From positions 1-59,253 of IMG/VR virus record IMGVR_UViG_3300013119_000886: a DNA stretch of 59,253 nt; one strand, written 5' to 3'. Each line of letters begins with the position of its first letter. Position 1 is the first letter of the stretch. The position numbers and the translations under genes are program-made. This DNA is from a virus. The notes under the pieces are model-generated. The model made no database searches and was not told where the DNA came from. It saw only the letters and a program-made list of their open reading frames with translations. Shown one piece after another: positions 40,124-48,789 of the stretch.

Positions 40124-40765
40124 ATGTCATATAAAGATTATTTACAGTCATGTCATTGGCAAGAGATATTAGAACGTGATAGTAACACCTGTGTTGAGTG
40201 TGGGTGTACTAGCGATTTGCATGTTCATCATATTAGTTATGACAATAGAGGAAATGAAACTGGCAATGATTTAGAAACATTATGCAAAAATTGCCATAGA
40301 GATAGGCATTGTGAAGAGTTAATATTAACATCTAGGAATAAATTTTTCACAAAGTTATTTAGGTTACCTGAGTTTAGTATTAATACTTATACGGGATATT
40401 TTTGTTCATTATTACCATTCTTAGAAAAAAACACCAATAGATTAGTCGGAAGGAAAAAGAGCGATAATGGAATGGTTAATATTCCTCTAAGCAATAAGCA
40501 TCTGACAGGAATATTAGGCATTTCAAGAACTTCATTTTACCGTTTTATGAAAGAGTGTAAGTATAATAGCTATATTGTCATCAAGAATGGAAATTATTAT
40601 ATTTCACCTATTTATGCCATGAATGGTCAGGGCGTATCTGTAGAGCTGTATTTATGTTTTAAAGGCGTGGAGGAGCTAGAGGATGCTTTAACTGATTCTG
40701 AGAGGGAAAAGATAAGGGCTTATTTATTAGACAATCCAGAGGATGATATAGGTGGAAACAATTAA
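40124..40765 (+). CDS. HNH homing-type endonuclease
   Basis: 213 aa. CVECGCTSDLHVHHISYDN and LETLCKNCHRDRH make the zinc-bound HNH core near the N-terminus. The C-terminal part contains an HTH-like stretch (NKHLTGILGISRTSFYRFM), suited for site recognition. It is a stand-alone nuclease, probably selfish or packaging-related. No good ribosome site. Confidence 0.85.
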   Translation: MSYKDYLQSCHWQEILERDSNTCVECGCTSDLHVHHISYDNRGNETGNDLETLCKNCHRDRHCEELILTSRNKFFTKLFRLPEFSINTYTGYFCSLLPFLEKNTNRLVGRKKSDNGMVNIPLSNKHLTGILGISRTSFYRFMKECKYNSYIVIKNGNYYISPIYAMNGQGVSVELYLCFKGVEELEDALTDSEREKIRAYLLDNPEDDIGGNN

Positions 40766-40856
40766 CGTAAAAGACAATCCATTAGGTGAATTCGTAGAAG
40801 TTAATACCAAGTTATTATCATTACTTACAAGTTATGAGGTGCATGTGTGCTTTTGA
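40752..40856 (+). CDS. possible small protein
   Basis: 34 aa from GTG 40752, overlapping the HNH gene; AGAGG lies 11 nt upstream. Sequence ETINVKDNPLGEFVEVNTKL looks protein-like but no family is known. Confidence 0.3.
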   Translation: METINVKDNPLGEFVEVNTKLLSLLTSYEVHVCF

Positions 40857-40899
40857 TGTCAATATACCACTTAATAATAGAAACAAATGAGGATAAATA

Positions 40900-41241
40900 A
40901 TGGATACATCAGAAAAGTATTGCAAAATGTGCAGGCAGGCTAAAGAGTTTCAGGAGAGAAATATGGTGTTTGCTACCAATGATAACCAAATATTAACAGG
41001 AGATGAAATTACTTGGTTGCCTAGACAAAGTGAATACCAGGCAATTATAATAGATCAACACAAAGGCAACTACAATATACATAATTGTCTATGTGACTTT
41101 GCTAGTTGGCACAATAAAATTAGATATGAGCAGGAGAAGGATTTATCTACTGCCGAACAATTATGGTTAGCATTTGTTATGGAAAAGAAATACAATAAAC
41201 GATGGGATGGTAATGATTGGATTAAAATAGGAGATAAGTAA
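40900..41241 (+). CDS. hypothetical protein with cysteine pair
   Basis: 113 aa; GAGGATAAATA precedes ATG 40900. CKMCRQAKEFQERN at the N-terminus and NCLCDF in the middle may bind a metal. The C-terminal WDGNDWIKIGDK is tryptophan-rich. Function unknown. Confidence 0.55.
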   Translation: MDTSEKYCKMCRQAKEFQERNMVFATNDNQILTGDEITWLPRQSEYQAIIIDQHKGNYNIHNCLCDFASWHNKIRYEQEKDLSTAEQLWLAFVMEKKYNKRWDGNDWIKIGDK

Positions 41242-41242
41242 C

Positions 41243-41365
41243 ATGAAGGAAAATTCAGAGAGAGAGATTTTGGAAACTCCAAGCATGCTTGAGAGTGGTC
41301 CACACTGGGATAAGTCAGAGTTTAATGTTAAAAATATGACAGAGGAACTTAAAGTGACATATTAA
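41243..41365 (+). CDS. small hypothetical protein
   Basis: 40 aa; TAGGAGATAAGTAAC precedes ATG 41243. Acidic, with REILETPSMLESGPHWD. No family recognised. Confidence 0.45.
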   Translation: MKENSEREILETPSMLESGPHWDKSEFNVKNMTEELKVTY

Positions 41366-41400
41366 ATACTAATAATGAATAGAGCGAGGAAACAAGAAAA

Positions 41401-41649
41401 ATGAAAATATACAAATGTGACATATGCTCAGTATTGCTTGATGATAGTCCTTACTATAGTATAAGCGATATAGAATTTCATTCGGGAAAAGAGGATAATT
41501 ACACCTTAATTACAAATAGCACTGATACTAGTACAACTAATGACACAATACAAAGTTGGGTTAGTTATGCTGATATGCACTTTTGCGAGTGTTGCTGGAA
41601 TAAATTAGAGGTTGCAAAGATAATTGAAGAAAGATTAAGGAGCAAATGA
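41401..41649 (+). CDS. small zinc-binding protein
   Basis: 82 aa; CGAGGAAACAAGAAA precedes ATG 41401. YKCDICSVLLDD and FCECCWNKLE form two cysteine pairs of a zinc ribbon, with a Ser/Thr-rich middle. It overlaps the next gene by 4 nt. Confidence 0.6.
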   Translation: MKIYKCDICSVLLDDSPYYSISDIEFHSGKEDNYTLITNSTDTSTTNDTIQSWVSYADMHFCECCWNKLEVAKIIEERLRSK

Positions 41650-42239
41650 AAATGTACGTTAAAGCGGTTTTATCTGTCCGCAGATACAAAGCAGGATATG
41701 AAGTTAGGGAAGAGCTTGTCGCTGGCAACCAATTTGATATGGATGATATTAAAGTGAAGACAGCATATACACCAGATGGTCACTATATTGGTGATTCTAA
41801 AACAGCGTATCGACTGTGTAAAAAGCGGGGTATAAAGCCAGAACCGATTGATTCAGAACACAACGTATGTTCAATCGGGTTCTGCGAAAAAGAACAGAAA
41901 TGGTATGGTTGGTCTCACCGAGCTATTTATGGTTTTGGGATTGGCTCAACTTGCAAAAAGGGTGATTGCCATTACGTTCCAACATCTTTTGAGGAAATAC
42001 AAGTAGATTGTTACGCAAAAGAAGAAGATGATTGTGTAGCAAATTGCACCGTTGCTTTAGAACCTGTTAATCCCGATGAGCCAGAAAGGGTACAAAGAGC
42101 TATCCCTGATTCTGAAGAAGGGCGTTGCGTTTGTGCTCAAGAAAACTGTGTCTTTGAAGTTGGGCGTGGTGAATGGGTCGCCAAAACTTTAGATGACGCC
42201 AAACAAATGGCAGTTGATTTTGCTAAAAGTGTTGCATAG
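41646..42239 (+). CDS. conserved phage-type hypothetical protein
   Basis: 197 aa. It contains HYIGDSKTAYRLCKKRGI, CEKEQKWYGWSHRAIYGFG, several cysteines (CKKGDCHY, CVANC, CVCAQENC) and a C-terminal helix. The GC content is higher than in flanking genes and codon use differs, suggesting separate origin. I do not know its function. Confidence 0.65.
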   Translation: MKMYVKAVLSVRRYKAGYEVREELVAGNQFDMDDIKVKTAYTPDGHYIGDSKTAYRLCKKRGIKPEPIDSEHNVCSIGFCEKEQKWYGWSHRAIYGFGIGSTCKKGDCHYVPTSFEEIQVDCYAKEEDDCVANCTVALEPVNPDEPERVQRAIPDSEEGRCVCAQENCVFEVGRGEWVAKTLDDAKQMAVDFAKSVA

Positions 42240-42300
42240 GTTTTAATTATCAGAAGAATGTTACCACCATGGGCATAACAGGTAAGGAGGTGAAAACATT

Positions 42301-42765
42301 ATGAGGCTAATACGGTTGGCTATATTATCACTTACTGCTACAGTTTTATTTATGTTATTTATAGTATTTGCCTTATTGTTGTGGCTTAGTGGATGTTCTG
42401 TTGTGGAAGATATAGAAGACAGCATTTCAATTGAGGGTAAGTGGGTTGGTACTGTAATGATAGCAACACTTAGTGAAAAGAACCCGTACCATAATTATGA
42501 TTTATCTGTGGAGTTCACGTTATCTCATGGTAATAATATAGGGTTATTGAGTGGCGTAGTAACTCATCCATTGTGGGGTGAGGGTGACATAACAAGTGGT
42601 ACATTTGATGGTAAGAATATTGAGTTTACAGTATCTTATGATACTACTATCCTGCTACCTGAGATATTGACCGATGAGGTAACAGGTGTTTACAGTAATG
42701 GTGAGATAGTAGGCACTTGGGATAAGCGATTTGATGAACCATTCATGTTATATAAAGTTGAGTAA
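42301..42765 (+). CDS. lipoprotein with beta-barrel-like domain
   Basis: 154 aa; AAGGAGGTGAAAAC precedes ATG 42301. Residues 8-30 are a long hydrophobic signal ending in LLWLSGC, a lipobox. The mature part is all-beta (SIEGKWVGTVMI ... SGTFDGKNIEFTVSY), lipocalin-like. A surface lipoprotein expressed from a phage often serves superinfection exclusion, which is inference only. Confidence 0.65.
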   Translation: MRLIRLAILSLTATVLFMLFIVFALLLWLSGCSVVEDIEDSISIEGKWVGTVMIATLSEKNPYHNYDLSVEFTLSHGNNIGLLSGVVTHPLWGEGDITSGTFDGKNIEFTVSYDTTILLPEILTDEVTGVYSNGEIVGTWDKRFDEPFMLYKVE

Positions 42766-42785
42766 TTATTATGTTGGGGTGATAA

Positions 42786-43127
42786 ATGACTGATATATCT
42801 TGGGATAATGTAATCATTTGCGATTGTACAACAGACTATACAATAATAGATTGGGATGCGTTGGCAAGTAATATTAGTAGTTACGACTGGCTTATCAATG
42901 ATACTTTAATAGTAACTGAAGTTAAGCCTGAAGCAACTTACATTAACGGGTCTAGGTTAAAAGAGGGTGAAGTAAGGCCTGACCCGTTTTGGTTGGGATT
43001 TACTGATATATGTTTGCCTATATTAAATTATGTAATGTACATCCGAGTTTTCAGAATTATGTTATTTGGTGCTTACTCTAGAAAGTATGATAGGGTCAGA
43101 AAGTTTAGAAAGAGGAGGTTATTTTAG
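42786..43127 (+). CDS. hypothetical protein
   Basis: 113 aa; GGGGTGATAA precedes ATG 42786. Acidic, beta-prone N-terminus and a basic tail (RKYDRVRKFRKRRLF). No family recognised. Confidence 0.55.
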   Translation: MTDISWDNVIICDCTTDYTIIDWDALASNISSYDWLINDTLIVTEVKPEATYINGSRLKEGEVRPDPFWLGFTDICLPILNYVMYIRVFRIMLFGAYSRKYDRVRKFRKRRLF

Positions 43128-43128
43128 A

Positions 43129-43320
43129 TTGAAAGATGAATTAACAAAGTTGTTATTGGAAGAGATTGGGTATAGTGAAGAGAGATGTGAATCGTGCTGC
43201 CATTATTTTGTAGATGAGGGCACTATTGATAGGGATTTTGTAGATAGTTGTGGGCAGTTTAGGCAATTAGTATTTAGAGTAGATAAAAAGGGGATATGCA
43301 AGAATCATAGTAGAAAGTAA
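43129..43320 (+). CDS. small cysteine-rich protein
   Basis: 63 aa from TTG 43129, with GGAGG 10 nt upstream and 2 nt after the preceding stop. RCESCCHYFVDEG, DSCGQFR and GICKNH provide cysteines and a histidine for one metal site. Confidence 0.55.
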   Translation: MKDELTKLLLEEIGYSEERCESCCHYFVDEGTIDRDFVDSCGQFRQLVFRVDKKGICKNHSRK

Positions 43321-43336
43321 AGATGTATAGCGTTTT

Positions 43337-43408
43337 TCTGGCGTAGCTCAATGGTAGAGCGTGTGGTTGTTAACCACGAGGTTGCTGGTTCGAGCCCAGC
43401 CGCCAGAG
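43337..43408 (+). tRNA. tRNA-Asn (GTT)
   Basis: A complete cloverleaf: acceptor 7 bp (43337-43343 with 43401-43407), D-arm GCTC/GAGC, anticodon arm with loop TTGTTAA (anticodon 43369-43371), 5-nt variable loop, T-arm 5 bp with loop TTCGAGC, and discriminator G at 43408. No encoded CCA. Useful for AAC codons, given an A/T-rich codon bias. Confidence 0.97.
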
Positions 43409-43428
43409 TTTAATTAACAGGATACAAG

Positions 43429-43530
43429 ATGTGGTCACATAATATTATAGACAAGTATTCACATATACCAGAACCAACCAAATCAGCATTAAAGAAATAT
43501 TTATTTGCATATTCGCTATGGATTTTATAG
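43429..43530 (+). CDS. possible small protein
   Basis: 33 codons starting 20 nt after the tRNA, with ACAGGATACAAG upstream. Sequence NIIDKYSHIPEPTKSALKKY. It overlaps the next small membrane gene. Weak support. Confidence 0.3.
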   Translation: MWSHNIIDKYSHIPEPTKSALKKYLFAYSLWIL

Positions 43531-43643
43531 TTCGATTACCTATCATAATTACTTGGCACTTGATAATTTGTGTTATATTTGCTATAGTAGGAGTAATCTC
43601 ATTGATAATGTTTACTCGGTGTTTGTTTAGTAAGGAGAAGTAA
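43518..43643 (+). CDS. small membrane protein
   Basis: 41 aa, almost entirely hydrophobic from LPIIITWHLIICVIFAIVGV to LIMFTRC, ending in a basic tail. No clear ribosome site; probably coupled to the overlapping frame upstream. Confidence 0.45.
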   Translation: MDFIVRLPIIITWHLIICVIFAIVGVISLIMFTRCLFSKEK

Positions 43644-43698
43644 AGTGACAATTGTTTATTGCATCAAAACCTGATATTGTTAAAGCAAAGGAGTTATT

Positions 43699-44757
43699 AT
43701 GAGCGATAGAGCTTTAGCTACAATAAGAAGAATATCTGATGTTCAACCAATCGAGGGTGCAGACAGGATAGAAGTGGCAACTGTGGATGGGTGGCAAGTA
43801 GTAGTTAAGAAGGGTGAATTTAGTGTTGGTGATTTAGGTGTATACTTTGAGATTGATTCTTTCCTGCCTGTTGATGAGCGTTATGAGTTTTTAAGAAAGA
43901 GTTCTTACAAAAAGTTTAGTGATGGCAGAGAAGGATTTAGAATTAAAACTATAAAGTTAAAGAAGCAAGTTAGTCAAGGATTGTTGTTGCCCTTAGCGGA
44001 ATTTCCTGAGATTAATCCTTTACTTAGTGACAATGTAGATATAACAAAAGTATTAGGAGTTAAGTTATATGAACCACCTATGCCTGTTCATATGGGCGGC
44101 GATCCTAAATCAACAAGGCCGTGGTTTATACCTAAGACTGACCAAGAGAGAATACAAAATAATCTAAAGTATTGGGAAGAATATAAAGATACTAATTTCG
44201 AGATTTCAGAAAAAGTCGATGGAACGAGTTGCACGTGGTTCTATAAAGATGGTGAATTTGGTATTTGTTCTAGGAATTTATTATATGGAGAAGAGAGTGA
44301 TAGTATCTATGCAGTAGTAGCCAGGGATGTTGAGATTAGTGAGGTGCTAGAGCAATTATGTAAGGATAATGGTGAAAACTTGGCATTGCAAGGTGAAATA
44401 ATTGGGCCTAGTATACAGGGTAATCCTTACAAGTTAGATAAGCCTCAGTTTTTCTTATTTGATATTTATGATATAGACAATCAGAAATATTTAATTGCTG
44501 GTGAAAGGCTTAAAATTGTGGAAAGTTTAAATAACTTACTTTGCTTGCATCACGTTCCTGTAATTGATATTCAGTCACAAATATTTAGTACAATTAGTAA
44601 CATTGATGGTTTATTAGTTTTTGCTGAGGGCAAATCCTTATTGAATAGTGATGTAGAACGTGAGGGTATAGTATTTAAGGCTTTAGAAGCTGATGATTAT
44701 GGTGAGATTCTGTCATTTAAAGTTATTAGTAACCAGTACTTATTAAAAAGCAAGTGA
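43699..44757 (+). CDS. ATP-dependent RNA ligase (DRB0094/Rnl5-like)
   Basis: 352 aa; AAAGGAGTTATT precedes ATG 43699. The N-terminal OB-like domain (IRRISDVQPIEGADRIEVAT ... DGWQVVVKKGEF) is typical of the DRB0094 family. The nucleotidyltransferase motif I is SEKVDGTSC with the adenylated lysine, followed by FGICSRNLLY (motif Ia/III region) and LQGEIIGP (motif IIIa). REGIVFKAL and ILSFKVISNQYLL are motifs IV and V. It seals RNA ends and may repair tRNA or process phage RNAs. Confidence 0.9.
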   Translation: MSDRALATIRRISDVQPIEGADRIEVATVDGWQVVVKKGEFSVGDLGVYFEIDSFLPVDERYEFLRKSSYKKFSDGREGFRIKTIKLKKQVSQGLLLPLAEFPEINPLLSDNVDITKVLGVKLYEPPMPVHMGGDPKSTRPWFIPKTDQERIQNNLKYWEEYKDTNFEISEKVDGTSCTWFYKDGEFGICSRNLLYGEESDSIYAVVARDVEISEVLEQLCKDNGENLALQGEIIGPSIQGNPYKLDKPQFFLFDIYDIDNQKYLIAGERLKIVESLNNLLCLHHVPVIDIQSQIFSTISNIDGLLVFAEGKSLLNSDVEREGIVFKALEADDYGEILSFKVISNQYLLKSK

Positions 44758-44890
44758 GAGGCGACACAAGCCGTTTATAACAATGGCTCATAGGTATATA
44801 GTCAATAATGTAAAACAAGTGGCTTAAAACTGAAATAAGAGGGTCTCAAATAAGAACTTTGAAAACCACAAATACAATGGAGGTGATTGT

Positions 44891-45154
44891 ATGTATTCTG
44901 CTATAATAGCCGTTTCAACTGATAAAAGTAAAATTGGTGTGATATTATTTGGTAATAGAGTAATAACTGATGAAGATGTATTGTTTCAATATCCTGGTAT
45001 TAACAATATAAACAGAGATGGCAACAAAATGGTTGTTTTAGATGTTGAGCCATCTGCTGTAGAGAATATTGCTAATGATATTAAATCTAAGATAAAGCAA
45101 ATATATCAAGTAGAGGATAACAGTATTGTAGTAATTACAGTTAGTGAGGATTAG
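44891..45154 (+). CDS. hypothetical protein
   Basis: 87 aa; AATGGAGGTGATTGT precedes ATG 44891. Alpha/beta (YSAIIAVSTDKSKIGVILFG). The 130-nt gap upstream contains a GCC/GGC hairpin but no gene. No family recognised. Confidence 0.55.
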   Translation: MYSAIIAVSTDKSKIGVILFGNRVITDEDVLFQYPGINNINRDGNKMVVLDVEPSAVENIANDIKSKIKQIYQVEDNSIVVITVSED

Positions 45155-45159
45155 ACAAT

Positions 45160-45354
45160 ATGTCAAAATGGACAGAAGAAGAAGATAATATTATGCGTAG
45201 TGAGTATTCTGTTATAGGTGCTGTTGAAACTAGTAAACTGTTGCCAAATAGAACTCATCAAGCAGTTATGAAAAGAGCCAGTAAATTAGGTATAAAAGTT
45301 CACAAACAAAAGAGAATGGCTAAGATAGTAAGTAGAGGGATGTTGGTAAAATAA
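45160..45354 (+). CDS. SANT/Myb-like HTH protein
   Basis: 64 aa: KWTEEEDNIMRSEYSVIGAV and LLPNRTHQAVMKRASKLGI form the tryptophan-containing three-helix Myb/SANT pattern seen in phage HTH modules of homing endonucleases and terminase-like proteins. Basic tail. Probably DNA binding. Confidence 0.75.
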   Translation: MSKWTEEEDNIMRSEYSVIGAVETSKLLPNRTHQAVMKRASKLGIKVHKQKRMAKIVSRGMLVK

Positions 45355-45387
45355 AGTATAAGTTAATAAAAAAGGAGAAATCAAAAA

Positions 45388-45945
45388 ATGAAAACCGGTC
45401 AATTTTGGTCATACACTGATTATGGTGTAGTGACTGATTCTTTAGTGGTTAAAAATAGCGAAAATTACTTTGCTGTTAAATCTGATATTACTGGTGAAGA
45501 GTTTATAATTGCACATGGGCTGAAGCATTTATGTAGCTATCATGATGTAGTCACTGATAGTAAAAAAGTTGGTAAAACAGTACTTGCGGAGCTATTTTTA
45601 CGTAATACTCGTACAATCATGACTGTAAATTTTAACAAACAATTGGATATTGATAGTGCTAAAAAGGCAATAAAAGAGTTGTATGCAAATAAAGGTGGCA
45701 ATTTGTTGAGTCAGTCTGATTATGAGCAAGAAGTAGACAAAATAGTACCACAGGTATTATCGGGTGAAGAGAGGACAATGATAGGTAGGCATTATGCTAA
45801 TGTTAACGATTTAGGTTATGTCCAGTTTATAGATATGGAAATACCCAAAGATTCTGACAAGGATTACGATAATCGCATTAGATTAGTAGATTCTAAACGG
45901 ATAAACTGGTTAATTGTTAATGACACTAAATATATAAGGAAGTAA
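45388..45945 (+). CDS. hypothetical protein
   Basis: 185 aa; AAAGGAGAAATC precedes ATG 45388. Starts with a small beta domain (KTGQFWSYTDYGVVTDSLVV), with a helical central part. No family recognised. Confidence 0.6.
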   Translation: MKTGQFWSYTDYGVVTDSLVVKNSENYFAVKSDITGEEFIIAHGLKHLCSYHDVVTDSKKVGKTVLAELFLRNTRTIMTVNFNKQLDIDSAKKAIKELYANKGGNLLSQSDYEQEVDKIVPQVLSGEERTMIGRHYANVNDLGYVQFIDMEIPKDSDKDYDNRIRLVDSKRINWLIVNDTKYIRK

Positions 45946-45946
45946 T

Positions 45947-46252
45947 ATGGACACATCTATTTGGCAAACAATCCCAATTGTGTTATCTAAAGATGAACGT
46001 TCTGCATATATAAATATAGAGGACTATAGTAAAATAACCGCTTATGCTAGAAACCGCGTTATTGCTGAGGGTGTTGTAGAAGTTTATGGTGATGGTGAAT
46101 TTGATGAATACGATAATTTCCAATCTGAGTTTGTCAAAACTCTTTATTTATCTAAATTAAGTCAATCTGGCGGGACGTTGTGTATAGGCAAGTATATTCG
46201 AGTTATAGCTTGTAATTGTGATATTGACATATTGTTGTATTTAAAGGCTTAG
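45947..46252 (+). CDS. hypothetical protein
   Basis: 101 aa, one base after the preceding stop, with AAGGAAGTAAT upstream. Beta-rich with an acidic loop (YGDGEFDEYDNF). No family recognised. Confidence 0.55.
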   Translation: MDTSIWQTIPIVLSKDERSAYINIEDYSKITAYARNRVIAEGVVEVYGDGEFDEYDNFQSEFVKTLYLSKLSQSGGTLCIGKYIRVIACNCDIDILLYLKA

Positions 46253-46257
46253 ATTAT

Positions 46258-46482
46258 ATGGCACTAAAATTTCATTATTTAATACCTGCTCATTTATTTT
46301 CTTGCAACCAAGCGAACTGTAATCAGCCCTACATTGCTGTAAATGGACAAGATGATAGGAGCAGAATAACAGAAGACAACTTTGTAATTGAAAATACTTG
46401 CGAACATGATGTACCATATGATATAATTGATGATGTTCGCAAGTATTTTATAAGAGTACTAAGAAAGGATTGTGGTAAATGA
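46258..46482 (+). CDS. small hypothetical protein
   Basis: 74 aa with CNQANCNQPY and a later ENTCEHDVPYD, possibly metal binding. It overlaps the next gene as ATGA. Confidence 0.5.
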   Translation: MALKFHYLIPAHLFSCNQANCNQPYIAVNGQDDRSRITEDNFVIENTCEHDVPYDIIDDVRKYFIRVLRKDCGK

Positions 46483-46682
46483 CAGTTTGTCGTGCGTGTA
46501 AGACTGCAGTTAATGATAAAAACTTATATGTAGGTTATACTTGCGATTATTATTTGTGCGACAATCATGCTGCTAATTACAATTTTTGTTATTTATGCAA
46601 AAAACAATCCGATTATCTTCATAATAATGGAGTATGTAACAGTTGCAATTTATTTTTGGATAGTAAAGACGATTTTATTTAG
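46479..46682 (+). CDS. small zinc-finger protein
   Basis: 67 aa with four cysteine pairs or partners: VCRACKTA, YTCDYYLCDNH, FCYLCKK and VCNSCN. This is enough for two treble-clef or ribbon zinc sites in a very small protein. Function unknown. Confidence 0.6.
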   Translation: MTVCRACKTAVNDKNLYVGYTCDYYLCDNHAANYNFCYLCKKQSDYLHNNGVCNSCNLFLDSKDDFI

Positions 46683-46690
46683 GAGTAGAT

Positions 46691-47179
46691 ATGGAGGAAG
46701 CTCAAGTTAAGCGAAGTGGTGTAACTGTTTCAGTTAAAACACATTTTGGAACAGCTCACATTACTATGAATGATGTGAATAGTGTGCCGTATGAGGTGTT
46801 CATAACTATCGGTAAAGTTGGTAGCTCTATATCAGGTTTATCAGAAGCAATAGGTAGGTTGATTTCACTAAATCTGAAGTTATCAGATGGGGACGTTGAT
46901 ACAATAGTAGAGCAGTTAAGTGGTATAGGTGATAATTTGTCAATGGGTTTTGGCAAGCAAAAAGTATTATCATTATCTAATGCAATTGCTTCAACAATGA
47001 AAGAGCATTACATAGACAGCGGAAAAGAACCAGCACTATCTGGACAAAATGATACAAAAGAACCAATTAAAATACCAGTTTATAAAGGAGATTTATGTCC
47101 TGAGTGTGGCAATGCGTCCTTATTTAAATTAGAAGGATGTGATACTTGTAACTCTTGCGGATATTCTAAGTGTGGGTGA
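46691..47179 (+). CDS. stand-alone C-terminal domain of class II ribonucleotide reductase (TSCPD)
   Basis: 162 aa; TAGGAGTAGAT precedes ATG 46691. VKTHFGTAHITMND ... YEVFITIGKVGSSISGLSEA ... IGRLISLNLKL is the TSCPD domain, with IVEQLSGIGDNLSMGFG, and the tail LCPECGNASLFKLEGCDTCN then SCGYSKCG is the zinc ribbon with C-terminal redox cysteines of adenosylcobalamin-dependent NrdJ. The catalytic barrel is absent. As a separate polypeptide it may re-reduce or regulate a ribonucleotide reductase of the host or encoded elsewhere in the phage. Confidence 0.88.
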   Translation: MEEAQVKRSGVTVSVKTHFGTAHITMNDVNSVPYEVFITIGKVGSSISGLSEAIGRLISLNLKLSDGDVDTIVEQLSGIGDNLSMGFGKQKVLSLSNAIASTMKEHYIDSGKEPALSGQNDTKEPIKIPVYKGDLCPECGNASLFKLEGCDTCNSCGYSKCG

Positions 47180-47183
47180 TAAT

Positions 47184-47417
47184 ATGGATTTAACAATAAC
47201 ATTAAATGAAAATTCACAAGCAATGAGAGAGATGCTGTTAGAATTACAAGATAGCAGTGATGTATCAGTTGAAGAATTTGACAATATGGTGTATATGGTT
47301 GGTATAATAAAGCTATACGATGAGATGGTAGTTTCAATAGTAGATATTATTGAAGCTGATTCAACTAGTACAGGTCAAGTAGCATTAACTAATGACGGTA
47401 TCCAAATAGTCAAATAA
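47184..47417 (+). CDS. small acidic protein
   Basis: 77 aa from ATG 47184, 5 nt after the TSCPD gene's stop. Acidic and helical (MREMLLELQDSSDVSVEEFD). Its 3' end overlaps the - strand zinc protein by 33 nt. Function unknown. Confidence 0.5.
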   Translation: MDLTITLNENSQAMREMLLELQDSSDVSVEEFDNMVYMVGIIKLYDEMVVSIVDIIEADSTSTGQVALTNDGIQIVK

Positions 47418-47825
47418 GCCTTCAAGCTGTTTTTTTAGTAGTCTATTTTTGAGCTCCATATGCACTTTTGCGACAACATGATTTTTTCTGTTTTCAAACT
47501 GATTTGCGCAAGTGTTATTACAAAATAGTTGGTCTGGTTTGTGTGCGTTACATTTTGTATCACTAATTGTTTTATGACAATTTATGCACAAGGTATATGG
47601 CACGGTAGTTTGTCTATAGTATTGTTCTTGGCAATCATCAGAGCAAGTTAATTTACGTGCGTTAGTATTGCGTTTAAAAACTTTACCACATACTACGCAT
47701 GTTGCTTTTACAGTATATCTTTTAGGGTTAGTGTTTTTTTTCAGAGCTCTTACTTTGCATTTATCTGAACAATATTTAAACTTTTCTATTATACTATTGC
47801 ATCCAGTAGCAGCGCATAATTTCAT
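47385..47825 (-). CDS. multi-zinc-finger protein
   Basis: 146 aa from ATG 47825 after AAGAGGTGACTAAT. Three to four MYM/FCS-like zinc units: CAATGCNSIIEKFKYCSDKC, CVVCGKVF ... LTCSDDC and CINCHK ... FCNNTCANQF. It is the only - strand gene within the late region and is divergent from the small terminase gene. Probably a nucleic-acid binding regulator or selfish-element partner. Confidence 0.75.
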   Translation of the reverse strand: MKLCAATGCNSIIEKFKYCSDKCKVRALKKNTNPKRYTVKATCVVCGKVFKRNTNARKLTCSDDCQEQYYRQTTVPYTLCINCHKTISDTKCNAHKPDQLFCNNTCANQFENRKNHVVAKVHMELKNRLLKKQLEGLFDYLDTVIS

Positions 47826-47852
47826 ATTAGTCACCTCTTATTAAATATTACT

Positions 47853-48380
47853 ATGAAAACTGACAAGATACAAGAAGAAAACTTAGAGACTAGAGAGATA
47901 ACTAGGGAGAAAGCGTTTATTCACTATATTTTGTCTAACAACATTAGAGATATTGCTAGCAAAGCGGGTGTGGCAGTATCAACTATAACAAGATGGGTAG
48001 AAGATGGTAATTGGGCTGAACAGAAGCAGGGTCATTATGATTTAGTGCATAAGTATATGCTAGAGAGTTTAGAGAATAATTTAATCCCTAAACAGTTAGA
48101 GTTAATAGAAAGGGCTATTGAGAGACTATATGAACAATTAGAAACTTTAGATGAAGCTGAGACTGGTACTCGTTTAGATGTATGGCGTGGGTTTAATTAT
48201 GGTATTGAGGGTATAGAAAAGCTATTAGGTATTATTAGAGAGGCTAAAGATATTACTACTGACAAAGAAGAATCAAGCCCAATGATAGAATTAAGTGGTC
48301 AAGGGCAGACTGTTTATTTGCAGGCGTTACAGAAAGTGCAGGAAGATGACAGTTATGTGGAGGCTAAGGTAAAAAAATGA
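47853..48380 (+). CDS. terS: terminase small subunit-like protein
   Basis: 175 aa. The N-terminus has an HTH (RDIASKAGVAVSTITRWVED then GNWAEQKQ) of the phage small-terminase type (pattern A-x-x-x-G-V-x2-STI-x-RW), followed by helices suitable for oligomerisation. It lies two genes before the large terminase. It recognises the packaging site and loads the motor. Confidence 0.75.
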   Translation: MKTDKIQEENLETREITREKAFIHYILSNNIRDIASKAGVAVSTITRWVEDGNWAEQKQGHYDLVHKYMLESLENNLIPKQLELIERAIERLYEQLETLDEAETGTRLDVWRGFNYGIEGIEKLLGIIREAKDITTDKEESSPMIELSGQGQTVYLQALQKVQEDDSYVEAKVKK

Positions 48381-48393
48381 AGGGTAAATTATA

Positions 48394-48789
48394 ATGGATA
48401 ATATCAAGATTAAATTAGACAGAAATATGGTTACCAATCATGTTGATATTTATGTAGTAGCACAAGATTTGAGTGGTCATATATCCTATTTAGTATGTGC
48501 GGATAATAAATTACTTGAATATATGGAAATGGCTGAAGGTTGTAGTTACCAAGATATAGAGCCTTTGATGTGTATTAGTGAAGAATCGTTTCAGCCTTTT
48601 ATGCTGGCATTGATAAGAGAATATAAATTGCAGTTTGAGGGTGCTGATAATGAGAAAGCAGCTTTGCAAGCTGTGTGTGATAGCTTAGAAGATGAAGTGG
48701 ATTTTTATAGAAGTATGTTTAAGGATTTTGCTGGTAATTTAAGTAAAGGAAATTTGCACGTAACTGTTACTGGTGCTGATGATAAATGA
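48394..48789 (+). CDS. hypothetical protein between terminase subunits
   Basis: 131 aa, acidic, with a possible coiled coil near the end (ALQAVCDSLEDEVDFYRSMF). AAGGGTAAATTATA precedes the start. It overlaps the terminase gene as ATGA. Function unknown. Confidence 0.55.
   Translation: MDNIKIKLDRNMVTNHVDIYVVAQDLSGHISYLVCADNKLLEYMEMAEGCSYQDIEPLMCISEESFQPFMLALIREYKLQFEGADNEKAALQAVCDSLEDEVDFYRSMFKDFAGNLSKGNLHVTVTGADDK

Noticed and set aside
44758-44890. Hammerhead-like CTGAAAT ... GAAA in the gap after the RNA ligase gene.
   Set aside because: Core positions 8 and 9 are wrong and no stem III or NUH triplet can be drawn.
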